64,000 nt of DNA, from positions 72,716,869 through 72,780,868 of the forward strand of contig JAVHZZ010000006.1 of NCBI GenBank assembly GCA_036250195.1. Direction: 5' to 3'. Position numbers and translations under genes: made by a program. The notes under the pieces are model-generated. The model was not told the origin of the DNA, did not search any database, and was given only the letters and a program-made list of their open reading frames with translations. Below are positions 1-11,502 of this stretch, one piece after another; positions within the stretch are counted from its first letter, which is position 1; the number at the start of each line of letters is the position of its first letter. This DNA is from Mixophyes australis (lineage: Eukaryota > Chordata > Amphibia > Anura > Limnodynastidae).

Positions 1-1226
1 AGTATGCTTTATTCTTAGAATAAAGCATTTTTTCTATGACCAATATTTTAAAAACATATTTTTTTTTTATATTATCATTCATTTTTACAATTGATTTTTT
101 TATTTTATTTTGTTTTTTAATTAGCGGCTCCGGATCAGTATTGTTTAGCTGCCTCAGCAACATTTAAAATTATGGTGACATGTGAGCCCTATCAACATAT
201 ATTAATAAATTGACCCCTATGTCTAATAACATGCAGGCCCATACAGTGTATGTCACTAGATACAGCAGAATACCTGGCAAACAGTTATTCTAAAGATGAT
301 CTTCCTGTTTACAAAAATTGTTGAAAAACAAAATAAATGAGTAAATTTAACATAGCAATGTAATGTTTGGAATGCAATAGTATGAACACATGCAGTTTTA
401 TGCTGTATATGCTGGTTTCAAATTAAGACATTTCTATAATAACACAAAGAGGTATCTAATAGCTTTTTAAACTGTATGTATATTATACTTGCCAACTCTC
501 CCGGAATGTCCGGGAGACTCTCGGATTCTGGGTAGGTCTCCCGGGAGAGTATGGCAGTCTCCCGCATCTGCCCACTTCCTAGTGAAGTGAGCAGAATTAG
601 ATCCCTGAGAATCGCAGCATTTGCCTCCCCCCGCTGTAAAATGATGCGTCTGCATCATTACATCGCGGAGGCAGGACCAAAATGGCACCATTTACATAGC
701 CCCACCCCTGAAACACCCACCTCCCCCAGGCAGCTCCCGGATGCTGACTTCTGGAAGTCGGCTAGTATGAGGTATATAAAGATGAACAAATAAATCCGGC
801 ATTACAGCTTGGGCAGTCAACTGAACTGGTTGATTCCCACTTATATAACTGCATTATATATCATGTCACCGATTTATACCTTCCCTACTCGATTCTTCCT
901 TTTTTGTTTGGCTAGTGACCCCTCCGTCCCCCCCTCTCCTATCACTCCCTCCTCTCCTTCTCTTTTTTCACCCCCTTAACATTATACACTGTTTAGAATA
1001 TGCTGTCTATTTTCCTTGGAAGCTATACACTGTTTTGCTTTACATACAATGTCAACTTCCCACTCTCTGTTATTTACCTGTAAAATTCAATTGAATGTTT
1101 ATTCAAAGAAAGAAAAAAGAAAACTTCAAAATAAACACCTTGCCGTCCAGCTCTAAAAATACACAAAAAACTGCAATATATAATAGATTGCAAATGTTGC
1201 TGCACTTTTGTTAAAATGGGCTATAC
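1..1226. other. KIF19 intron 2 (partial)
   Basis: This lies between KIF19 exon 2 and the window edge. KIF19 exon 3 was not found here, so intron 2 continues beyond the window. Apart from the hairpin repeat at 485-770 and a CT-rich stretch at about 920-970, I see nothing definable. Confidence 0.6.
485..770. repeat. Dispersed hairpin repeat, CTTGCCAACTCTCC family, copy 1
   Basis: The copy starts ATACTTGCCAACTCTCCCGG, has internal stem segments (ctcccggga/tcccgggag), and ends near ctagtatga. Related copies occur at 11280-11502 and about 48476-48665. They share the start, the ccgggag stems and a block resembling gtgaagtg.gcagaattag. There is no coding capacity, so it is probably a non-autonomous DNA element. 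The superfamily is not determined. Confidence 0.7.
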
Positions 1227-1307
1227 CTGTTCATCCACCTTATGTGCAATGATGGTGGCCCCTTCCACCAGCTCGGTCTCATTAATCGGCCGGATGCGCA
1301 GAGCAAC
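1227..1307 (-). CDS. KIF19: KIF19 coding exon 2 (start of kinesin motor domain)
   Basis: The minus strand reads VALRIRPINETELVEGATII then AHKVDEQ, 27 codons, closely matching the first beta-strand of the KIF19 motor domain (human VALRVRPI...GATLIAHKVDEQ). The exon is flanked by an acceptor (cccgaacag) and a donor (CAG|gtatag), and both boundaries are phase 0, so it joins exon 1 in frame. KIF19 is a kinesin-8-related plus-end motor that depolymerises microtubules and limits motile-cilium length. The ATP-binding P-loop lies in a later exon beyond the left edge of the window. The gene is therefore partial here because of the window boundary, not because it is broken. Confidence 0.93.
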
Positions 1308-2075
1308 CTGTTCGGGTAAAAGAGAGGTGTTAGGATGGTGCTTTTTAAAGGTGAATTTGATCAAGGTCAGTTCACATTTTTGTTGTCATACATTAATTCA
1401 TGGTTGTTCGTATGGCCACAGTGGCTGCACAAGAAGCGGCCAGGGTAACAATGTGGAAAATGGAATGAAGATAAGCAGGAAGCCACAGACTGAGAGTTAG
1501 ATAGTTTAAAGAGCAGGTTCCCCCAACAGCACAGAGTACTAATGTGAGGCTTCTGTAAAACTGATTATGGAAGATTGTCATATTAAAAGCACCACTATGA
1601 GAAACAGAGTAGTAATAATAAAAAAATATCTGAATGTTTTAGCAAGATTCAGTATCAGCTGAATGCACTGAACTTGGCCAACCAAATCCTGATTTTCTGG
1701 TGGTTTTTGGAGCACAGGACCAAGTTCTTAGTTCCAGGGATTACAATTACATAAAGGATTCTCATTTAGGTCATTCAGCCTAATTTTAATTTGCAAATAT
1801 GGGTTCAAATTGGCATTCAGCTAAATTGTTTATAAAAAAGATTTGGGATTTGGCTGAAGCCTAAAATTGAAATGGGCGACGTACATTATACTGCCATAAC
1901 TGATAGACTTGCAACATAAAGGATGTGTTAGATACAGTGACATGAATATATGTTAAATATCCTGCCACTTCTGTATATATAATTTATATTTGGAGAGTAG
2001 TGATGTCAGTTGTGTCACATGACTCGTGTTATGGAAAATATAATGTCAGAGAAGGTAAAACACACCTAGGGGTAA

Positions 2076-2242
2076 ATGTATCAAGCTGAGAGTTTTCCGG
2101 CGGGTTTGAAAAGCCAATCAGATTCAAGCTATCATTTAGTACATTCTACAAAATGATAGCTAGAATCTGATTGGTTGCTATAGGCAACATCTCCACTTTT
2201 CAAACTCGCCGGAAATCTCTCAGCTTGATACATTTACCCCCT
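2076..2242. repeat. Fold-back MITE with GGGGTAAATGTATCAAGC ends
   Basis: The terminal inverted repeats begin ggggtaaatgtatcaagctg and end with the complement catttacccc. The inner arms carry aatcagattc.agctatcatttagtac against its inverse. Both arms of the core contain the CCAATCAGA or TCTGATTGG motif seen in the copies at 23803-23973 and 56032-56206. This is a non-coding hairpin element in KIF19 intron 1. Confidence 0.85.
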
Positions 2243-3467
2243 AGAGTTTAGGATCACCTCATGAAAACAACTTCCTTCCACAAGGCTGCAGCTTTGTGCT
2301 TCTATACGATCATGGGAGCCACCTTCTACCTCTAATATCCTATTATTTCACAGTAGGCAACATATGATTACATATATATTTACTGCACACATAAGGCAGA
2401 ATTTGGTCTTGTATGGTGTTTATCCTGTCCTCACTGTGAGACGTTTTGGTTCTCCAGTGCTTATCTCAAAGATCTCTCAGCTGATAACATTGTGTAATGC
2501 TCCAGAGTTGGAACTTGCAACTTCTCATTGGTTCTCCTGCTCACGCCCATCTCAGTGGACAGTTTAAAATGGTGATAACATGCACGAATAACTGGAAATG
2601 CAGCTTTGGTACATAGCTAAGAGCGGGGTTTCCTGTATCCTCAGCGTGAATGTTTGTGTTTACCATGTACCCTCTAAGGAGAGTGTGCTTATACATAGTA
2701 CACCCCAACATGTGTACCGTTACTCAAAGAGCTCTTTATTCATTTATACCAAGATACTCTCATATTCTTTATTAGTAAATGTAATTTTATTTAAAGTTAT
2801 ATTTAGACTGAAGTACGCCTTGAATCTATCTGTGGTTCATCTTGGGGTACAAATATCGCAGGTTGATAATTTAATGTCTATAGATAAATCCTCCACACTT
2901 TTGAGTACAATAATACAATACAATAAGAAACACAAATATGCACTTTAGGATTCCAACAAGTCAGTAGTTTTACTGTTAATACGGTAAAACTGCACATAAT
3001 TACCCTTAATACGGTGATTTCAACGGTGGATTTTTACTTGCAGCTACCTGAGCTGCGAGATGAAATCCAGGTTAGAATTACCGTATTAACGGTAATACTG
3101 TTAACGCTGCTCTATTTGCGGCAGAATTGAATCGGCCCCCATTAATGTAAGGGATGTATTTCTATAAGTAATCATCAAATCGATCTCATGGAACAAAATC
3201 TCAGCACTGCAAATAAGAAGATACAAATTGTGTGCATACATCATAGCAGTTCAGACACAGACAGAAGGAAGCATTCCTTCAATATCTACTAGAAGTGTCT
3301 GCTTATCTATTAAATATCCCAAATGTCCATGTTTGGGCTTTCACTACTACCAAAAAAAAAGTTTAAAAATAGATAAAATGTATTGTAAAAATTAACAAAA
3401 TATTTAAAAACTTTTATATATTACGAATGCTTTATCCATCCTCAGATGGGGATTACAGATCAGGTAA

Positions 3468-4214
3468 TATTCAATTGTCCGCACAGTTTTTTTTTAGATC
3501 GCGTTTATTTTACCCGCGATTCAATTCCATTTTTACCGCTCAAGTTTTTTCATGAAACGGTTCTCTGGCGCTCCAGTAGAAGGTCTATTGAAAGTATAGG
3601 GTGTGCGAGAGTCAGCCATGTTAAAAGCTGTTCAATTGTTTTTTAACACAGCGCGTTAAACAGGCAAATATGCTGTTTTATCTCGCACTTCTTTGGGGTG
3701 TGATAAAAATAAAAAAACTCTGAAAACTATTTGAAATCATGTAATCATGAGAGAAAAAAAGTTAAACTATGTTTATCACACTAATGCCTAACATTTAAAA
3801 GTTGATTTTCTTGTGAAAAAATAATGAAATAAAAAACATAAAAAAAAAAAAAAATTAAATCACTAATCAATTATATTTATGTATGTTTTTGGTACAAATA
3901 TGTATGTATTAATGTGTTTTCACATGTATAGATGATTCTATGTTAAAAAATAGTTCAATAAAATAATATGCTAAAGAAAGTACTGTAATGTAGATATTAT
4001 CAATGTGTAATGCAATCCAATGTATGAAAATGTATGAAATCCTTTTTTTGTGTTATACATGACCGCGTTAAAACTCCCCTTCACTCCCCTAAAAACTGGA
4101 AAAAGCGGGCGGGGGCAGCGTTCCCTCTTTTTCAATAGAATTGCACGATTTTTCTCGCTGCGTTAACTAAAAACGGTCGCTATTGCAATTACAAAACTTG
4201 CGGACAATTGAATA
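3468..4214. repeat. MITE-like element with TATTCAATTGTCCGCA ends
   Basis: The left end reads tattcaattgtccgca and the right end reads tgcggacaattgaata, a perfect 16-bp terminal inverted repeat enclosing about 747 bp of AT-rich non-coding DNA. Internal segments are also partly inverted (cgcgttaaa / tttaacgcg-type motifs). It is interpreted as a non-autonomous DNA transposon; the superfamily is not known. Confidence 0.75.
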
Positions 4215-4815
4215 CTCCCCCATATACACTATATTACCAAAATGACCTGACTACTGGATATGACCATAATACAACTATAGTACACTCTATACACACATAG
4301 GTCACAACACCACCACCATGACCTGACCACTGGACATAATCATAATGACCTGGATAACAGACCTAAAACAGGAACGGCTTCTTGACTAATAAAAGGAAGG
4401 TCTACACTTGACCCCACCCCCTTCCTTGTGATTTGACCACTACATTTGCAATGCTGCATTTACTGAACTCCTCTTAGTGGGGTTTCTGGCATTTCAGCTG
4501 GGACACTTGTAAACAGAACTATATAGTAAATAAATGGAACTATACAGACTGTCACCTCCTGAGTTAAAGGAAACTGACAGTCTCAATAATAAATAATTTC
4601 AGAACAGACATCCACCTGTTTGGACAATCCGTCCTTTGTCTCTCTACCTATCCACCCACTCATGATAGTTCTCATGGCCCTATTGTATTCTTGTAGAGAC
4701 ATAGATGCTGCTAGAGGCCACAGCTGGGAGCCTGAGCTTACAGTTTCCTTTAGATGTCAGGGTTACAGTTACAATCTAGAGCAGGGGATACACTTTTCAA
4801 TAAAAAAATTACAGT

Positions 4816-4838
4816 ATAATATATATATATATATATAT
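4816..4838. repeat. (TA)n microsatellite
   Basis: Short pure alternating TA tract within KIF19 intron 1. Confidence 0.9.
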
Positions 4839-5097
4839 GTCACAAGCTATCAGAGTTCTGTGCCTCTATTTAATCCTGAATCTACTGTTCCTCAGACCAA
4901 AATACCTCTGTTTGTCTTTCATTTCAATCTATCTCTCTCGTGAGAGTTACTCTACCGGTGACTCTCAAAGGTTTGTTTTGTGGCCCCTAAAAGTATAAGC
5001 TGCAAATACCAACATGTGATTAATGGGTGATTAATGGGTGCCATGGCCTTTAGCATCGCTGCCTTGATGGGACATTTGGTTTGACTGTACCCATCTT

Positions 5098-5300
5098 AAT
5101 ATCTGTATGGATTTTGTATGTTCTCCTTCTTTTACTCTGGATTTACTGGTAGTTTCATTTGGCTTCTGACTAACTTGACTTGTGTGTGTCTATGTGCCTG
5201 TGACAGGAAAATTAAATTGTAAGCTCCAATGGGATAGGGACTGATGTGGCTTAAGTGATAGTACAGAACAGCAAAATATAAAGAATGATAATAATAGTAT
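5098..5300 (+). repeat. Diverged SINE copy, 3' part
   Basis: The segment retains tgtatggattttgtatgttc and ttgtaagctccaatgggat(a)ggactgatgtg, which match the full SINE at 22123-22476. The tRNA-like head is missing and the tail has decayed to gaatgataataatag. Confidence 0.7.
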
Positions 5301-5377
5301 AATGATACTTTCCAAGATATGAGACCATGTATATGAAAATGTCCTAAGATATTTTAAGTTTTTTCTTTGAACATTTA

Positions 5378-5801
5378 GGACCTCATTTAGAGTCGGATGC
5401 AAAGTCTGTGTAAAAAGTTTCGGAGTGGGAGTGTGCCGCAGCTTGGTAGGGTATTAGGAGTGGCAAGTAACCCCAGTTGCGTCCCACTCTTAATACCCTA
5501 TCAAGCTGCGAGCATTTCCTGCAGCTAGCTAACGCTTGCGCCATCTAATTCCCGCCGCACAGCTTTAGCCCTGTTTTAACGTGTGTTGCGTCTGCGCCTC
5601 ACTGCGACTAGGATTTATTTACATGGTCACGGCTTCACAATTCCGCGTTCCTCCCATTCTCTCGCAGTGAGTCGCAAGCTGTCGCAAGTGTTAATTGCGT
5701 CCAAGATGCAGGTGGATTTGGGGCTTTCTGCACATGCGTGGTAGTGTTTTTTTGCAGGATGCGCCTAAAACGGACTTTGCGTCAGAATCTAAATGAGATC
5801 C
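5378..5801. mobile_element. PIF/Harbinger-like MITE with TTA target duplication
   Basis: The left end GGACCTCATTTAGAG mirrors the right end TCTAAATGAGATCC, and both are flanked by TTA (5375-5377 and 5802-5804). A three-base TTA/TWA duplication is typical of PIF/Harbinger. The 424-bp element has no coding capacity. A related left end occurs at about 56788. Confidence 0.7.
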
Positions 5802-6120
5802 TTAATGTTTTTTGAGGTATAAACTTGCGTATCAAAGATATATGTCCAATGAGTTGCTTCTGACACAAACTAATTTGCCCAAATTGAGAGTGTAAGCTCT
5901 TTGCAGGCAATATACCCTTAGATCTATTGTCACTTGTTAGATCGAACACTGTATCATTGGTTATTAAAACACTTCACGGTTTACACGTTGTTGATTACTG
6001 GCTGCGTGTCTGCTCACCTGAAGTTTGATTTGAAAGCCTGTTATGTCAACGTTAATTATATGTCATTATTTGTCCATTCTAATCCTTTGCTGGAGACCCC
6101 CAGCAAGGGATTAACCTGTA

Positions 6121-6147
6121 CTCACACACACACACACACACACACAA
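6121..6147. repeat. (CA)n microsatellite
   Basis: About 13 CA units. Confidence 0.95.
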
Positions 6148-6481
6148 TTACTGTGCAGTGCAGTGTGAACGTATCTGTGTACAGGCACACCACACTAACA
6201 CTGCTCATACACTATACATGACACACGCCAACACAGAAATATTCATGCCATCAAATAATATTACTGAAATCTATATATTAACCCACTCACTGTCCAGACC
6301 CAATACTGCCTGTATGAATCACACAATCCCAATCATATGTTGGATCCCAGAATGTAACCTGTTGAGGGCATTTGCTTAAATAGTTTACGTGTCATCATAT
6401 ACTTTAACATGTACACCTTTGTACAACAACTTGGAACATGTATTTTAATTGCATTAAATTAAACAAAATATATACAATGTA

Positions 6482-6483
6482 TA

Positions 6484-6539
<56 letters not shown>

Positions 6540-6550
6540 ATATACACATA

Positions 6551-6589
<39 letters not shown>

Positions 6590-6633
6590 GTACACACACA
6601 CACACACACATATGTGTGTGTGTGTTACTACTA
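6482..6633. repeat. Compound TG/TA/CA microsatellite with mirror layout
   Basis: The order is (TG)n-(TA)n-spacer-(TA)n-(CA)n-tatg-(TG)n, so the two halves are largely reverse complements and could form a long stem. Open frames here (poly Tyr-Ile) are repeat artefacts. It lies about 140 bp downstream of the KIF19 exon 1 donor. Confidence 0.95.
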
Positions 6634-6768
6634 TCAAGCAGGTGGTGATGTGACCTACATATCTCTATAAGGAAGTTAGCTCTTGCTGACTTGCTGAGAG
6701 GTTTTAAAGGACCACTGGGTAGCTATAGGTCAGTAACATGACAGACATGTGGGTATATGGTGATTTAC

Positions 6769-6807
6769 CGTGAGCTGCTGGTCCTTTGACTCCCCTCCGT
6801 CCTTCAT
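6769..6807 (-). CDS. KIF19: KIF19 coding exon 1 (start codon)
   Basis: The minus strand gives MKDGGESKDQQLT followed by the donor ACG|gtaaat. Human KIF19 starts MKDSGDSKDQQLM, so length and spacing agree residue for residue, and the next exon continues with VALR. The start has a reasonable context (ccagccATGa). It is only 13 codons long, so open-reading-frame scans miss it. The 5' untranslated part and the transcription start must lie at higher coordinates; I could not locate them from the sequence alone. Confidence 0.9.
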
Positions 6808-9471
6808 GGCTGGATGTTGAAGCACAGTCAGTGTAGTGGGTTATCCGTACATGTCACAGCTCACAGCAGGGGTTCCCAGGCGGAGGTCTCATCACACGGC
6901 TTTACAATAACATTGAAGCTGCAAGTCCTATGCAATACACATTTGATAGGAAAATGGAAGCAGGGACAGACAGAGAGGGCAGGCAGACAGATATTCATGT
7001 GTGGTTCTGGCTGGGAAGTGTAGTAAGAGCGATGTCTATGAGAGGACTTCAGCAGGTTTGTCTCACTCCTTTATCTCTGCTCTCTCATGGATTCCCTGGA
7101 GATTTGGAAACCCAACACAACAAACCAACCCCAGCTGTCACTGCAGTTCCCACATGCTCCCTCTTGTGGGGTCTTTCAGTACTGCTGTTCCATTTTCCTC
7201 TAGAATTCAGGACTTGTGAACAGGCTAGGCTGCCTTTCTACCAATTATTATTAAAGTAGACTACACTGTGATATAAAAAAAAACCAATATAGCACTAGAG
7301 AGCAGAATAAAATGCATAGGGAAATATTAGAGGAAGGTATTAAAGTATGAAAATTAGGTTAAAAGTGAAGATCGGGAGCTGCTTAAGTACAACTCCAAAA
7401 ATATACGATTAGATACTCAGTGCTGCACCTTATAGCCGCATTGAAATGTTAATATCTAGGTATATGGGTAATCATGTACTAGCAATGATTATTACACTTC
7501 AAATCACACTTACTCCAGGAATCGTCCAAAGCTTGCAAAAGTCCAAAAACTGAAAAAAAGTTTAAAATGCATAGCGGGGAAGTTTTCCCCAAATAACACA
7601 CACTGTGACAAAACCTTTTACCAAACCCAATAACGACACGGACACCAAATTAAAGTTGGAATGAATGACGGTGTTTAATAATCGGAATGAGAACTTTAAA
7701 CCAAGAGGACTGTAAGGCGGACGAGAGCAGGGCAGTCAGGAACGCAAAACCAATAAAGGTGGAAAGGTCAGACCATAGTACCACCAATCCAGGATCATAC
7801 CTTATCTATTGGCCGGTGCTAAAATCAAGTCTAACGGCAAGACTACGCCCCCTATATAAGCGCCAGTATAAACCATACAATACCGGCCCAAAGGTCCTCA
7901 TCACAGTCGGACCAACCATGGTATGACACCATAACCACAGAGGGGTAGTGACCTATGACAAGATCAACCGAGCACCATATGCACAGTTACCGACTGCACT
8001 GCTCTCCTACTCTGCAACAACTCATAAAAAAGACCTTGCCCATAAACTTGTAGGGTGGGCGGGAGGAATCCGGAAGCAGGAAGAACATTAACCAGTCTGC
8101 ACTGACTTATAACTGTGTATAAGTCCCATCCCCTTCCTGCTCTTATTGGCTGAAACTCCAGGCATCCACAGATAATAGGTTCTTTGGTAAGTCACTCACC
8201 CGCATGATTTTAACTACGTTTAGTCTGATGGCCACACTTCTCAAACAGTCCAAAACGTCAATTGTAGTCCAAAACATATGTACCAGCAACAATAAGGACA
8301 GCAGTTCAACCTTAAATCGACTCGCAGCACCTTACACCAGAATGTTTAACACCGGAGCTTTGAATCGACCACCCAGTGGTATCGTACCTGGAGAAAAGAA
8401 CCAGAAAGCATATCAAGGTATAAGGGGTAAGAGTGAGGGGTAAAATCCTGTTGCTGATGTTGGTATTTGGGATCTACTGTACATTTTTTTTAAACAAGAT
8501 ACATAAATTAAATGGATTATGCTACTAAATGCATTTTATATATAATACAATGATAAAATGACAATTCAGTTGCTATGGACGTTGGTGGATTTTCAGTACG
8601 GAAGAGCAAAGGGAGCATTTTCTGAATTAATTTCAAAAATCTGTTCTGAAATTCAAAGAAAAACAAGACAGTATAGATTATCTTTCTATAGAAATATTTT
8701 TCTTTTAATTAGGTTTAGTTCTATTTGCATTAGCCTGCAAAAATAAGGACTTTTCTCATTCAGTATGTTGTCTCTGGTGCACTGAGCTGATTAAGTATGT
8801 ATGAATCATTGTAGATATCTTTGATCTTGATGGTAAACACATTTTCTGGACTCAAGTGTAAGGCACGCTTATGCGTTCTACTTCTTAATCTCTTTATTTT
8901 TGCAAAAACAAGAGTTCCAAACAGTAGTTGATAAGAAAGTTGAGGTAGAGGATTCAGGACATATCGATAAGAGTATAGAAATGAAGAACCTATCACAGAG
9001 ATAAATTATCACAAACATTACTTTTTTTTTTGTTAAGATTTAACCATGACTTAACCTAAAAAAAAAAAAGAGGTTCATCCAATCCCTCCGTGATCAATAA
9101 AGGATATTACTAATATGGGACTCTGTATCGTTGCTGATAGGTTTTCTCATTTTTTCTTTTTTTTAAAAAAAAGAGAGAAAAAAAAAGAAGGGGAAGATAG
9201 AGAAGTAAAGGAGGAAGCAAGGAAAGGGAGAGGGGTAAATCTGATCAATATATCTGAAAAATAGTTTCTGAAGTGGCGAGCGTTGTAGCTTGATGGTAGG
9301 AGTGCCAAAAATTCCAAACCTTGTGAAAGTTTAAAATTTTGTCGTGAAGCAGGCTGGTAATATATTCCATAGTGGTCATGTACCACACCCTGGATACTAC
9401 ACTTTGAAGGCTTGGTTGGGGGGGGGGATTTCCATTCTTTCACTATCTATATGTTCTACTTTTGTTGCAGC

Positions 9472-9961
9472 CAGAGCCTGATTAAGAATTCAGGCCACCC
9501 TAGGCTAATATGCTCATAGCGCCCTCTTGCATTCTACACCAGGCTAATACACAGTCAGTGGCTTCCTTCAACACCCCCCTTCCCCCAATGCTTATGATCC
9601 AAGGGTCATAGTTATCTTTGTCACTCACTAATTTTTCACTGTAATCAGAACTGTACAGGAGAACATAGGCATGAATGAGCGCTACTGAGGGTAAAGGGGG
9701 AAGGCTGTCACGCATGCATCTTCCGCTGTCCTTGTCTCTCCTACATGCTTATCCTGATGCACCCGCCCTATGATGACTCATTGTCTTCAGCCTTTACCGT
9801 GAAAATATGTCAACTTTAAAACCTTACTACATTTTTCTTTAATGTTTTATTTATACTGTGGAGAACATCTATTCTCTTATATTTGAAAATGAATTTCAGC
9901 TTATATCTCTCCCTGTCACCATTGGCTGCAGTCTAGTCACCTACTGGATAATCAGGCCCTG
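9472..9961. mobile_element. Non-autonomous hAT element with exact 8-bp target duplication
   Basis: The element begins CAGAGCCTGATTA and ends TAATCAGGCCCTG, a 13-bp terminal inverted repeat with one mismatch. It is flanked on both sides by the identical octamer GTTGCAGC (9464-9471 and 9962-9969). CAG...CTG ends with 8-bp duplications are diagnostic of hAT transposons. The 490-bp interior has no transposase. Confidence 0.88.
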
Positions 9962-10815
9962 GTTGCAGCCAATGCTTCAATGAGTACCAAAGACACAATT
10001 ATCATATAGACCAATGATCTCTGTACTGACATCCAGCTGCATTTGCTGTGTTGTGGACATAAATAACTATAATTAGAGGTAAAATGTGATTGTTTTTCCA
10101 AGTTTGTACAAGGCCATAAAGTGTAACCTTTCTTTTTTTAGCCATAAGAAAGAAAAAAAAATTGATTAGCAAAGGTTTCAGATGATCAGTTGAGATTTAA
10201 CCTTTCCAGATGTTGAAAGGTGTATGTGTAAAAGCAATGTATGACCATGGTGCATTGTATATTAAAACCACTCTTCAAATGTTGATGTTGATTGGTTGAT
10301 TACAAATCAAGTATATCTTACCCGTATTTAACACCTTGTTTGTAGGCAACATACACTTTTACACAACTGTGGCCGTTCAGTGTCAGACTGTTGTCTTAGG
10401 TGCTCCCTGGGAAATGCAGGAGCCAATGAAATAGTGCTGCTAGAGTGGCCATACCTGGCCCACAGAGAGCATGGCTAGTTGTTATTAGTTTCACTGTAGC
10501 ACTAAATAACCTGTAGACCTGAATACATTGCAAGCGCAGGGGATCTGAGAACTTAGATTACTATCTTTTCAAGCTCACTTGTACAATGTCTATGTCAGGA
10601 CTTTAACTTCAACAAATGTCATAATACGCTGTCAGCTAAAATTTTCAGGACATAAGTAGATATGTGAAAGTGTACCTGTCATTTACTGAAGTGGTGACAG
10701 GCAGTTTGTGGTCTAAACCAATATTTAGCCTATCAATTGATTCGGAACTAATGAGATCATTAGTGCCTCATGCCTTAACTATGTCACTGGTTCCTAATGA
10801 ATTGATAGCCTACAG

Positions 10816-11007
10816 CAGTGATGGGCAACAGGCAGCCGTAGGACCGCATGTGGCTCTCCAGGTCTTATTCCTTATTTATTTATAGTTTGTAACACTTGTT
10901 TAAAATGCCTGCTAATATAGTTTTACAGATAGATGTCTATTACTTTCATTAGATGAGATTAAGGGTAATGTACGGCTCTTTTGAAGGTTAGTCGGCCGCC
11001 CATGCTG
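10816..11007. mobile_element. Short hAT-like MITE (CAGTGATGGGCAAC... ends)
   Basis: The left end CAGTGATGGGCAAC.GGC and the right end GCCGCCCATGCTG are imperfect inverted repeats around 192 bp. The flanks GCCTACAG and TCCTGAAG agree at five of eight positions, so the target duplication, if real, has decayed. Confidence 0.5.
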
Positions 11008-11279
11008 TCCTGAAGTTATCGGGTTTCCACTCACTAGCTTAGTCTTATGTAATACCCTGCAGATCACAGATATATTACTGCATGCACTCATTCAGAAAAC
11101 TACATTTCCCCACCCAAAATGGCCGATGTAATTTGCATTGAACTTCCCAGAGGCACGCTGGGGACCTGCTCACTACAGCCTCAGACTGCACTTGAAGCAT
11201 CCAGTGACAGTTAGACGGTGCAACAAGTTGCAAAAGCCCTTTGATAGATGGGCATTTTGATGACAGAATGTATTAGAAG

Positions 11280-11502
11280 CATACTTGCCAACTCTCCTGG
11301 AATGTGCGGGAGACTCCCGCATTTCGCGGGAGTCTCACGGACTCCCAGGAGAGTGTGGCAATCTCCTAGTGAAGTGGGCAGAATTAGGTCCAAAACGCCA
11401 CGATTCACCGGGAATTGCAGCGTTTTTTGGAGCCCCGCCCCCTGCATGCCCACCTCCCCCGGCAGGCTCCCGGATCATACTTGCCATAAGTTCGCAAGTA
11501 TG
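11280..11502. repeat. Dispersed hairpin repeat, CTTGCCAACTCTCC family, copy 2
   Basis: The element begins CATACTTGCC and ends GCAAGTATGA, giving inverted termini. Within it are gcgggagactcccgc and cgcgggagtctc stems and the shared gtgaagtgggcagaattagg block. This copy has the best-preserved ends of the three. Confidence 0.75.

Larger units (their letters stand above)
1308..6768 (-). other. KIF19: KIF19 intron 1
   Basis: This 5.46-kb interval separates the first two KIF19 coding exons. It has no exon I can support. It holds three inverted-repeat DNA elements (2076-2242, 3468-4214, 5378-5801), a diverged SINE 3' part near 5098-5300, and AT/CA microsatellites. The remaining AT-rich DNA, including an imperfect inverted repeat near 2960-3130, shows nothing else I recognise. 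Confidence 0.85.

Noticed and set aside
2598..2948. 116-codon plus-strand frame
   Set aside because: No homology, AT-rich composition, inside KIF19 intron 1.
7560..8450. Possible LTR beginning TGTGACAAAACC
   Set aside because: No matching second LTR, target duplication or polyadenylation structure could be defined.
9147..9443. 98-codon minus-strand frame ending in poly-Phe/Lys
   Set aside because: It is the translation of a purine-rich low-complexity stretch; no family recognised.
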